Part shown: piece by piece, positions 7,197-18,810 of the stretch | Position numbering within the stretch: the first letter of the stretch is position 1 | How the letters are laid out: each line of letters starts with the position of its first letter | Source: Micromonospora halophytica | GTDB lineage: Bacteria > Actinomycetota > Actinomycetes > Mycobacteriales > Micromonosporaceae | NCBI RefSeq assembly: GCF_900090245.1 | Contig: NZ_FMDN01000006.1 | Location: 62,001-126,000, forward strand | Reading direction: 5' to 3' | DNA: 64,000 bases | Position numbers and translations under genes: made by a program | Notes under the pieces: generated by a model | Databases searched by the model: none | What the model was told of the DNA's origin: nothing | Seen by the model: only the letters and a program-made list of their open reading frames with translations

Positions 7197-8612
7197 ATGA
7201 GTGTCCTGGACGAGCTGCCCGTCGTGGTGATCGGCGCCGGACCGGTCGGCCTCGCCGCCGCGGCGCACCTGCACGAGCGTGGCCTGCCCTTCACCGTCCT
7301 GGAGGCCGGTGACAGCGCCGGCGCGGCGGTACGGCAGTGGGGGCACGTACGGGTGTTCTCCCCGTGGCGCTACGACGTCGACGCCGCTGCCCGCCGGCTG
7401 CTCGACGTGGCCGGCTGGATCGCCCCCGACCCCGACGCCCTCCCCACCGGGGCCGAGCTCGCCGCCGACTACCTGCAGCCGCTCGCCGAGCTGCCGGCGA
7501 TCAAGCCGCACGTACGCTTCGGTGCCCGGGTGCAGGCGATCAGCCGGCTCGGCCTGGACCGGCTGCGTACCGCCGGCCGGGAGAGCGCGCCGTTCCTGGT
7601 CCGCCTCGCCGACGGCGACGAACTGCTCGCCCGCGCGGTGATCGACGCCTCGGGCACCTGGGGCACCCCGAACGTGCTCGGCGCGTCCGGCCTGCCCGCC
7701 CGGGGCGAGCAGGACGCCGGGGCGTTCCTGGAGCACGCCCTGCCCGACGTGCTCGGCGCCGACCGGGACCGGTTCGCCGGCCGGCACACCCTGGTCGTCG
7801 GCGCTGGACACTCCGCCGCCAACACCCTGCTGTCCCTGGCCGAGCTGGCCGCTGCCGCGCCGGGCACCGAGGTGACCTGGGCGATCCGGTCGGCCAGCCC
7901 GACCCGGACCTACGGCGGCGGGGACGCCGACGCGCTGCCGGCTCGGGGCGCGCTCGGCACCCGGCTGCGCGAACATGTCGACGCGGGCCGGATCCGCCTG
8001 CTCACCGGCTTCTCGGTGCACGCCCTGACCCCGACCGGCGGCCGGGTCGCGGTGGTGGTGCGGCACGCCGACGGGGCCGAGGAGTCGGTGCTGGTGGACC
8101 GGATCGTCGCGGCCACCGGCTTCCGGCCGGACCACTCCGTCGCCGCCGAGCTGCGGCTGGACCTGGACCCGGTGCTGGGCGCCACCCGTGCGCTCGCCCC
8201 GCTGATCGACCCGAACGAGCACTCCTGCGGCACGGTGCCCCCGCACGGTGTCGACGAGCTGTCCCACCCGGAGGTCGGCTACTGGGCCGTCGGCATGAAG
8301 AGCTACGGCCGCGCGCCCACCTTCCTCATGGCCACCGGCTACGAGCAGGTCCGCTCGGTCGTCGCCGCCCTCGCCGGCGACTGGGACGCCGCCCGCGACG
8401 TACAGCTCGAACTCCCCGAGACCGGGGTGTGCAACAGCGACCCCGCCGACTCCGTCACCGGGGAGAGCTGCTGCGGTCCCGCCCCCGCCGTGGCTCCGGC
8501 CGCGCGCGGTCTCGCCACCGGGGTCGCCGGTGGACCGCTCTCCTCACCGCTGAGCCTGGTCACGCTCGACGCGGCCCCCTCCGGCGCGCGGGTCGGCTGC
8601 TGCGGCAGCTGA
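7197..8612 (+). CDS. FAD-dependent oxidoreductase of the arsenic island with cysteine-rich C-terminal tail
   Basis: A 471-residue flavoprotein. VVVIGAGPVGLAAAAHL is the FAD loop, LVVGAGHSAANTLLSL the NAD(P) loop, and IVAATGFRPDHSVAAE the closing ATG motif. About 60 residues beyond the usual catalytic end, the tail carries VCNSD, ESCCGP and a final VGCCGS, giving five cysteines in two CC pairs plus one single. Vicinal thiols bind trivalent arsenic strongly, so the tail may capture or deliver arsenite or another soft metal. Proteins of this type recur in actinobacterial ars clusters, often beside an MFS pump, and only a broken MFS gene follows here. ATG 7197 has GAGGAG seven bases upstream. A strong terminator follows. 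Confidence 0.75.
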   Translation: MSVLDELPVVVIGAGPVGLAAAAHLHERGLPFTVLEAGDSAGAAVRQWGHVRVFSPWRYDVDAAARRLLDVAGWIAPDPDALPTGAELAADYLQPLAELPAIKPHVRFGARVQAISRLGLDRLRTAGRESAPFLVRLADGDELLARAVIDASGTWGTPNVLGASGLPARGEQDAGAFLEHALPDVLGADRDRFAGRHTLVVGAGHSAANTLLSLAELAAAAPGTEVTWAIRSASPTRTYGGGDADALPARGALGTRLREHVDAGRIRLLTGFSVHALTPTGGRVAVVVRHADGAEESVLVDRIVAATGFRPDHSVAAELRLDLDPVLGATRALAPLIDPNEHSCGTVPPHGVDELSHPEVGYWAVGMKSYGRAPTFLMATGYEQVRSVVAALAGDWDAARDVQLELPETGVCNSDPADSVTGESCCGPAPAVAPAARGLATGVAGGPLSSPLSLVTLDAAPSGARVGCCGS

Positions 8613-8625
8613 TGCGTACGAGCGT

Positions 8626-8664
8626 CCCGGTGCCCGCCGACCCCACGGGTCGGCGGGCACCGGG
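8626..8664 (+). terminator. strong hairpin terminator after the flavoprotein gene
   Basis: A perfect 18-bp stem: CCCGGTGCCCGCCGACCC at 8626-8643 pairs with 8647-8664 across a three-base CAC loop, starting 14 bases after the stop codon. It has no U-tract, as is common for high-GC actinomycete terminators. It separates the flavoprotein from the MFS fragment behind it. Confidence 0.75.
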
Positions 8665-8696
8665 CCCGCGCGTGGCGGCTCGTCGCCGCCCTCGCG

Positions 8697-9125
8697 GTGC
8701 GGCGCCCGCAGCCCGGCGGCCCGTCCGGCCGGTCGGGGCGGACCGACGACGCCGACCGGCGGGCCCTGGTCGCCACCGCCCCGCTGCTGGCCGGCACCCG
8801 GGCCGGCGCCGTGATCAGCGTCGTCGTTTTCGGACCAGGTCTCGGCGTGGCCGGCCTCGCCACGCCCGCGCTGCTCGCCGAGCGGTACGGCGCGACGGCC
8901 TACGCCAGCATCGCCGGCCGGCTTGCCGCGTCGGTCACGGTCGTCAAGGCGGTGGCCCCGGTCGCCGCGGCCACCGCGCTGGGCAACCCGGCCGGCTACC
9001 CGCTCCTGCTGGCCGTCGTCGCGACGTGCTGTGCCGTCGCCGCCGCCGGCCTGCTGGCCCGCGCCGGCCCGGGCCCGCGTCACCGGCCGAGGTGGAGGGC
9101 GTTTGCGCCGGCCGGGGGCGGGTAA
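8697..9125 (+). pseudogene. C-terminal fragment of an MFS transporter
   Basis: Translation gives about 140 residues whose second part looks like the last three transmembrane helices of an MFS permease. It includes FGPGLGVAGLATPALLAERY, then SIAGRLAASVTVVKAVAPV, then a final hydrophobic helix. The first nine or so helices are absent, and what precedes is a low-complexity Arg/Pro-rich leader behind a terminator. In related ars clusters a complete MFS gene follows the flavoprotein, so this is probably its decayed remnant. It might be a short membrane protein, but no ribosome site or sensible N-terminus supports that. Confidence 0.6.
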
Positions 9126-9172
9126 CCGCGCACGGGTTGCCGATCCGAGGCCGGGCGGGCGCGGTGTCGGAA

Positions 9173-9195
9173 CCCCGACCGGATCCGGGTCGGGG
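9173..9195 (+). terminator. short hairpin, possible terminator or operator
   Basis: CCCCGACC at 9173-9180 pairs with GGTCGGGG at 9188-9195 across a seven-base loop. It lies between the MFS remnant and the DUF2267 gene and could end residual transcription. With 8 bp in a very GC-rich background this could be chance. Confidence 0.3.
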
Positions 9196-9239
9196 GCGGC
9201 ATCGGACTCCCGACAGTTCGTGGATGGCAGGAGGCCGCG

Positions 9240-9641
9240 GTGCGTTTTCCTCTCTTCGTCGACGCGGTGGCCCGCCGGGCGGAGCTGCGACCGGAGCAGG
9301 CGGCCGCGATCTCCCGGGCGGTGCTGCGGACGGTGGCCGAGCGGGTCCGGGCCGGCGAGGCCGACGACCTGGCCGCGCAGTTCCCGGACGACCTGAGCGC
9401 CTATCTCACCGGCCCGGCGGACGCGGGGCGGCCCGACACGTTCGGCCCGCTGGAGTTCCTGCGCCGGGTGGCCGAGCGGGCCGGCGTCGAGCCGGCCACC
9501 GCCCAGGTCGGTGTCCGGGCCGTCTTCGCCACGTTGAGGGAGACCGTGACCGTCGGGGAGTTCCAGGACCTCGTCGCCCAGTTGCCGGAAAGCTTCACCC
9601 GAGGCGTCGACCGATCGCCACCACGGCGGTACGATGAGTGA
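9240..9641 (+). CDS. DUF2267 domain protein
   Basis: A 133-residue helical protein made of two DUF2267-type repeats: FVDAVARRAELRPEQAAAIS at the start, and FLRRVAERAGVEPATAQVGV, a second copy of the same pattern, from about residue 78. The family is widespread in actinobacteria and often found near stress genes; its biochemical role is unknown. GTG 9240 has a good site (GCAGGAGG) six bases upstream. Two relatives lie in this window, at 52005 and inside the protein at 60622. It stands alone between the arsenic island and the biosynthetic operon and is the natural left border of the latter. Confidence 0.8.
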   Translation: MRFPLFVDAVARRAELRPEQAAAISRAVLRTVAERVRAGEADDLAAQFPDDLSAYLTGPADAGRPDTFGPLEFLRRVAERAGVEPATAQVGVRAVFATLRETVTVGEFQDLVAQLPESFTRGVDRSPPRRYDE

Positions 9642-9907
9642 CGCCCGGCGTTCATCGTCACCCTGAGCGGCCGTTAAGGTGCTGTTTGGGGCGAAAAAAC
9701 AGCGGCCCGCGGGCCTGCTCGCCGGAGAATTGCTCGCCGAAGGTTACTTACGTTGAAACTCCTCTACACGCTAGAGGGATGATCGGTTGAATTTCGGCGG
9801 CCGATCACCGCCTGCTCGTCGGACCTTCGGACCGACTCCGATCGATGCTCTTTCACCCAGGTCATGGAGCCATATCCTGCTTCCATCGTGAAGTCCTGGG
9901 GGGGATC
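9642..9907 (+). promoter_or_regulatory. control region of the NRPS-PKS operon
   Basis: A stretch of lower GC than its surroundings, with several symmetric elements. GCTGTTT...AAACAGC (9681-9703, 9-base loop) is followed at once by the palindrome GGCCCGCGGGCC (9704-9715); together they may end transcription from the left. CCTCTA-CACGC-TAGAGG (9761-9777) is a 6-bp inverted repeat placed just after TTGAAA (9753-9758), which resembles a -35 box, so it is a candidate operator. GATCATGATC at 9904-9913 is a further 10-bp palindrome at the start of the upstream open frame. No regulator gene is found inside the operon, so the controlling protein is unknown. Confidence 0.5.
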
Positions 9908-9967
9908 ATGATCACAATCGTCTATTCCCACGTGCCTGCCCACAGTGGAGCCGATCTCGCTCCCTGA
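9908..9967 (+). CDS. 19-codon upstream open reading frame, possible leader peptide
   Basis: ATG 9908 opens a frame encoding MITIVYSHVPAHSGADLAP and ends at TGA 9965-9967, one base before the ATG at 9969 that probably starts the first synthetase gene. A run of seven Gs lies three bases before the ATG and could act as a weak ribosome site. The tight TGA-G-ATG junction would allow translational coupling or control by reinitiation. A scaffold peptide for the LanB-like enzymes was considered, since such enzymes act on small peptides, but the frame is shorter than known scaffolds and lacks a recognisable leader. It may also be a chance frame. Confidence 0.3.
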   Translation: MITIVYSHVPAHSGADLAP

Positions 9968-9968
9968 G

Positions 9969-13435
<3,467 letters not shown>

Positions 13436-13439
<4 letters not shown>

Positions 13440-16400
13440 ACTGGTTCGTCTCGCCCGGAAGCCGACCCCAGGCGCCGGCGCAGCTGTTCTGCCTGCCCTA
13501 CGCAGGGGCCGGCGCGAGCGCGTTCCGGCGCTGGCAGGAGGGGATCGGCGCGGACGTCGAGGTGCTGCCGGTGCAGCTGCCCGGGCGGGAGAACCGGATC
13601 AGCGAGGACCCGCGATTCACCGTCGCCGAGGTGGCCGCCGCGATCGCCGACCGGGCCGACCGCCCGTACGCGATCTACGGCCACTCGATGGGCGGCCGGC
13701 TCGGGTTCGAGGTGGTCCGGGAGCTGCGGCGGACCGGCCGTACACTGCCGCTGCGCCTCTACGTCGGCGGGGCCCGCGCGCCGCACGTCACGGCGGCGAG
13801 CCTCTTCGACGGACTGTCCGGGGTGGACGACGCCGAGCTGCTGCGCCGCCTCGGCGACGGGGGCGGCCTCCCCGCCGAACTGCTGGCGCACCCCGAGCTG
13901 GTCGAGCTGCTGCTGCCGCTGCTGCGCGCCGACTTCGGCCGGGTGGACAGCTACCGCTACGTCCCCGGCGAGCCGCTGCCGGTGCCGATCGTGACGTTCA
14001 ACGGCCGGCACGACCGGGCGGTGAGCCGGGAGCAGAGCGCGGGCTGGGGCGAACACACCGCTGCCGGGTTCACCCTGCACGACATCGACGGCGGGCACTT
14101 CTTCCTCGCCGACCGCCTGTCCGAGCTGCTCGGCATGATCCGTGCCGACCTCGCCACCGCGCTCCGCGCCGTCGCGGCGCCCGCCGACGTCGCGACGGAC
14201 GCGCACCGGGTGCCGCTCGGCGACACCGGCTGGTCGGTGTGGCGGGACGCGGTGCTGCGCACCACCGGTTTCCCCGCCGACGGGCTGACCTGGTTCGCCG
14301 CGCCGTGGGCCGCCGCCGCGGCCGACGAGCTGATCACCACCGGTGCCGGCGCGGACCGGTTCGACACGGAGTTCGCGCAGGCCACCGCCGCCGCCGCGCG
14401 GCGCTTCGCGGAACTGGCCGCCGACCCGCTGCTGCGTGAGGCGGTGACCTGGCAGAACCGTGGCGCGCTGGTCCTGCTCGACGCCCTGGTCGCCGGTGGC
14501 CCGCAGCCGCGGCGCAACAACAAGCACCGGGACCGGGAACGCACCCTGCTCAAGTACTGGCAGCGCTACTGCGGCAAGAACGAGACCGTCGGTTTCTTCG
14601 GCCCGGGCTGCTGGGTGACCGTCGATCCGACCCGACCCGAGGTCGCCGACGTCCGGCCCGGCCCCGGGCTGACCCGGCGGCGCTGGGTGCCCTTCGAGTC
14701 CTGGGCGCTGGCCGCGTACGCCGACCGGCTCGGCACCGACCTCGCCGTCCGGCGGTGGTGGCCGCCGCTGCTCGCCCCGCAGCTGAGCCTGCGCGACCGG
14801 ACCGTGCTGCGTCCGGGCCGCCCGCCGGTGACCCTCACCCCGGTCGAGGCGGCACTGCTCGCCGCCGCCGACGGCCGCCCCGCCGTCGAGCTGGTCACCG
14901 ACCCGGCGGTCGGGCTGCGCCGGCCGGAGGACGGGTACGCGCTGCTCGACCGGCTCGTCGAGCGGGAATTGATCACCTGGGACGCCGCGCTGCCGGTCAG
15001 CCCGGAGGCCGAGCGGGTGCTGACCGGCCGGATCGACGCGATCGGCGACGAGGCGGTGCGCGCCGCCGCCCGGGCCGGGCTGGACCGGTTGGTCGTCGCG
15101 CGGGACGCGGTCGCCGCCGCGGCCGGCGACCCGGGCCGGCTGCACGCCGCGCTCGACGCCCTCGACGAGACCTTCACCGAGCTGACCGGGCAGGCCGCGC
15201 AACGCCGCGAGGGCCAGATGTACGCCGGCCGTACCCTCTGCTACGAGGACACCGGCCGCGACCTCGACGTGACGTTCGGCCGACCGTTGCTCGACGCGCT
15301 GGCCGCCCCGCTCGACGTGCTGCTGCGTGCGGCCCGGTGGCTGGTCGGGGCGCTGGAGGAGGCGTACACGGCGGTCTTCCGGGAGCTGTACGACGAGTTG
15401 CGCGCCGAGGCCGGCGACGGTCCGGTGCGCCTCGCCGACCTGTGGTTCCTGGCGCAGGGGATGTTCTGGGGCGAGGGGGAGCGCCCGGTCGACCGGGTCG
15501 CCGCCGAGTTCGCCGCCCGCTGGGCCGGTCTCTTCGGTCTGGCCGACCTGCCCACCGGCGCGACCGAGGTGCGTCTCGCCGTCGCCGACCTGGCCGACCG
15601 GGTCGACGCGGTCTTCCCGGCACCCGCCCCGTCGGACTGGCCGCTGGCCCGGCTGCACAGCCCCGACCTGCAGATCTGTGCCGCCGGCGCCGAGGCGTTG
15701 GCGCGCGGCGAGTTCACCGTGGTGCTCGGCGAGCTGCACGCCGCGTGGGCCTCCTTCGACACCGCGCCCCTGGTCGCCGGCCACCCCGACGGCGCGCGGC
15801 TGCGCGCGGCGCTCGCCGCCGACGTGGGCGCGCGGCTGCGGCTGCTGTACCCGACCGACTGGCCCCGGCACACCAGCCGGGTCGCCGCGGCGCTGACCGC
15901 CCCGGCGGACCGGCAACTGGCCTTCCGCCCCGCGCCCGGCGTCGACCCGGCCCGGGTGCTGCCCACCGTGGACCTCACCGTCGACGAATCCGACGGGCGG
16001 CTCGTCGCCACCGGCCCGGACGGGCGGCGCTGGTCGCTGACCGAGGTCTTCGCCGAACTGCTCAGCGCGCACGCGGTGGACGGCTTCAAGCTGGTCGCCG
16101 CCGCCCCGTACACGCCCCGGATCACCCTGGACCGGCTGGTCGTCGCCCGGCGCACCTGGCGGACCACCGCCGGGGCGAGCGGGCTGGGCCCGGTGACCGG
16201 GGAGCGGGACCGGTTCCTGGCGGTACGCCGCTGGCGGGCCCGCCTCGACCTGCCGGAGCAGGTGTACGTCAAGCTCGGCAGCGAGACCAAGCCGTGCTTC
16301 GTGGACCTGAGCAGCCCCGCGTACGCGAACATGCTCTGCGCGATGGTCCGCTCGGCGGGCATGACGCACGGCGACGGTGTGCCGCTGGTGGTCGGTGAGA

Positions 16401-16510
16401 TGCTGCCCGGCCCGGACGACGCCTGGGTGCCCGACGCCGCCGGTCGCCGCTACCTCAGTGAACTGCGCCTGCACGTCGTGGACGCCGACGCGGCGGGACC
16501 GCGCCGATGA
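13436..16510 (+). CDS. type II thioesterase fused to a LanB-like (lantibiotic dehydratase N-terminal) domain
   Basis: A 1024-residue fusion. Residues 1-240 are a type II thioesterase (LFCLPYAGAGASAF; nucleophile Ser84 in GHSMGG; Asp in FNGRHDRA; His in DGGHFFLAD), which normally edits mis-primed carrier proteins. Residues 255-1024 match the N-terminal, glutamylating part of class I lanthipeptide dehydratases. KYWQRYCGKNETVGFFGP corresponds to the family's R-K-x-T-P-F-G-x-F block, and LPEQVYVKLGSETKPCFVDL to its C-terminal block. The roughly 300-residue elimination domain is absent. Such proteins use aminoacyl-tRNA, and elimination-less versions include peptide aminoacyl-tRNA ligases. GTG 13436 overlaps the preceding stop (GTGA). 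The direct N-terminal similarity to the next gene shows tandem duplication. Confidence 0.85.
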
Positions 16511-18810
16511 GCCACCTCGTCCCCCTCGGCGACACCGGTTGGTCGGTCTGGCGGGACGTCGTGCTGCGCACCGCCGGGTTCCCCGCCGCCGGGCTGGACC
16601 GGTTCGCCGCGCCCGACCTGGCTGCCGCCGCCGACGCGCTGCTGGCCGGTGAGGGAAGCCCGGAACTGGTCGACGAACAGCTGCGGGACGCCTTCGCAGA
16701 GTCCTCCGCGGTGGCCGGGGAGCTGGCCGCCGACCCGCTGCTGCGCGAGGCCGTCACCTGGCAGAACCCCGACATGCTCATCGCCCTCGACGGGCTGTTG
16801 CACACCGACCCGGCGGTGCGCAACGTCCGCCGCCGCAAGCGTGAGCTGAGCCTGCTGCGCTACTGGCAGCGTTACTGCGGCAAGGCCGAGACCATCGGCT
16901 TCTTCGGCCCGGTCTGCTGGGGACGCCTCGACCCCGACGACCCGCGTACCCGGCTGGCCCCCGGGCCCGGCCTGGTCACCCGCCGGCAGGTGGTCTTCGA
17001 GGCGTGGGCCCTCATCGCGTACGCCGACCGGCTCGCCGACGACCTGGCGGTGCGCCGCTGGTGGGCGCCCGCGTTGCCGCCGCACCTGACCGTCCAGGGG
17101 CGCCGGCTCCGCCGGCCGTTGCACCCGCCGGTCCCGCTGTCGGCCGTCGAGGCGCGGCTGCTCGCCGGCTGCGACGGGCGTACCGCCGCGGTCGAGCTGG
17201 CCGAGCGGATCCGCGCCGAGGGCGGCGCGCGGGGCGTCGACGACGTCTTCCTCCTGCTGGACCGGCTCGTCGAGCGGGGGCAGCTCACCTGGGGGGCGAA
17301 CCTGCCGAACAGCCCGGACGCCGAACGGGTGCTCGCCGAGCGGGTCGCCGCCGTCGGCGACCCCGGCGTCCGCGCCGACGTCACGGCCGGCTTCGACCGG
17401 CTCCGGGCCGCCCGGGACGCGGTCGCGGCCGCCGCCGGTGACCCGGGCCGCCTCGGCGCCGCGCTGGCCACCCTCAACGCCGAGTTCACCGCGGTGACCG
17501 GTCGCCCCGCGACCCGGCAGAGCGGGCAGATGTACGCCGGACGCACCGTCTGCTACGAGGAGACGGCCCGCGACCTCGAGTTCACCATCGGCGCGACGGT
17601 GCTGGACGCGCTCGCCGCCCCGCTCGCGGTGGTGCTCCGGGCCGCCCGCTGGCTCACCGCCGAGATCGGCGCCGGCTGCCACGACATCCTCATCGACCTG
17701 CACGACGAACTCGCCGCCGACGGCCCGGTCCGGCTGGCCGACATCTGGGCGCTGGCCCAGGGGATGCTGGTCGCCCCGGACGGCCCGGTCGCCCGCGCCG
17801 GGGCCGGCTTCACCGACCGGTGGGCTCAGCTGTTCGGGCTGCGCGAGGCACCGGCCGGCTGTGTCGAGCTGCGGCTGCGCGCCGAGGACCTCGCCGGGCC
17901 GGCCGCCGCCCTCTTCGCCGCCGAGCGGCCCGGCTGGCCGTCGGCTCGGATGCACAACCCCGACGTGCAGATCAGCGCCACCTCGGCCGCCGCGATCGAC
18001 CGGGGTGACTTCCTGCTCGTCCTCGGCGAGCTGCACCCGTCCGCCGTGGCGTACGACAGCGCGGTGCTCACCCCGTTCCACCCGGACCCGGCGGCGCTGC
18101 GGGCCGCGCTCGACGTCGACCTCGGCCCGGCCCGGCTGCGGGTGCTCTGGCCGGAGAGCTGGCCCCGGCGGACCACCCGCACCACCCACGCCCTCACCGG
18201 TCCCGCCGACCGTGAGCTCGGCATCGACACCGCGCGGGGTGGCGACCTCGACCGGCTGGTCCCGGCCACCGCCGTCGTCGTGCAGCGCGACGGCCACGAG
18301 CTGACGGCGGTCTTCCCCGACGGCTCCCGCTGGCCGCTGATGGAGATCTTCGCGAACCTGCTCGGCTCGCTGCTCATCGACGCCTTCAAGCTGGTCGACC
18401 CGGCCCCGCACACGCCCCGGATCACCATCGACCGGCTGGTGGTGGCCCGGCGTACCTGGCGTACCACGGCCGGCGGGTGCGGCCTGGCCGGGCACGGTGA
18501 CGAGACCGCCCGCTACCTCGCGGTCCGGCGCTGGCGGGCCGCGCACGACCTGCCCGAGCGGGTGTTCGTCAAGGTCGGCACCGAGGTCAAGCCCTGCTAC
18601 GTCGACCTGACCGGGCCGCTGTACGCGCAGTCGCTGTGCGCCATGGTCGACGCCGCCGCCCGGACCGGCCCCGAGGTGGCGGTGGTGGTCACCGAACTGT
18701 TGCCGGCCCCGGCCGACGCCTGGGTGCCCGACGCCGCCGGCCGCGGCCACGTCAGCGAACTGCGCCTGCAGATCACCGATCCCGCCACCTACCAGGGAGA
18801 ACACGGGTGA
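16507..18810 (+). CDS. LanB-like protein without elimination domain (tRNA-dependent enzyme family)
   Basis: A 767-residue stand-alone paralogue of the preceding LanB-like domain. The opening (HLVPLGDTGWSVWRDVVLRT) matches its neighbour almost residue for residue. RYWQRYCGKAETIGFFGP, GQMYAGRTVCYEETARDLEF, VVARRTWRTTAGG and VFVKVGTEVKPCYVDLTGPL repeat the same blocks. In lanthipeptide biosynthesis this fold glutamylates Ser/Thr from glutamyl-tRNA; in PEARLs it adds an amino acid to a peptide C-terminus. No precursor peptide, cyclase or elimination protein is present, so the acceptor here is more likely carrier-bound or a released NRPS intermediate. That role is inference. ATG 16507 overlaps the previous stop (ATGA), ensuring stoichiometric expression with the fusion partner. 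Confidence 0.85.
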   Translation: MSHLVPLGDTGWSVWRDVVLRTAGFPAAGLDRFAAPDLAAAADALLAGEGSPELVDEQLRDAFAESSAVAGELAADPLLREAVTWQNPDMLIALDGLLHTDPAVRNVRRRKRELSLLRYWQRYCGKAETIGFFGPVCWGRLDPDDPRTRLAPGPGLVTRRQVVFEAWALIAYADRLADDLAVRRWWAPALPPHLTVQGRRLRRPLHPPVPLSAVEARLLAGCDGRTAAVELAERIRAEGGARGVDDVFLLLDRLVERGQLTWGANLPNSPDAERVLAERVAAVGDPGVRADVTAGFDRLRAARDAVAAAAGDPGRLGAALATLNAEFTAVTGRPATRQSGQMYAGRTVCYEETARDLEFTIGATVLDALAAPLAVVLRAARWLTAEIGAGCHDILIDLHDELAADGPVRLADIWALAQGMLVAPDGPVARAGAGFTDRWAQLFGLREAPAGCVELRLRAEDLAGPAAALFAAERPGWPSARMHNPDVQISATSAAAIDRGDFLLVLGELHPSAVAYDSAVLTPFHPDPAALRAALDVDLGPARLRVLWPESWPRRTTRTTHALTGPADRELGIDTARGGDLDRLVPATAVVVQRDGHELTAVFPDGSRWPLMEIFANLLGSLLIDAFKLVDPAPHTPRITIDRLVVARRTWRTTAGGCGLAGHGDETARYLAVRRWRAAHDLPERVFVKVGTEVKPCYVDLTGPLYAQSLCAMVDAAARTGPEVAVVVTELLPAPADAWVPDAAGRGHVSELRLQITDPATYQGEHG

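Noticed and set aside
9945..9968. GTG 9945 as start of the first synthetase
   Set aside because: It lies inside the upstream frame, lacks a ribosome site and adds eight residues before the adenylation domain. ATG 9969 next to TGA 9965-9967 fits coupling better, though 9945 and 9981 are not excluded.
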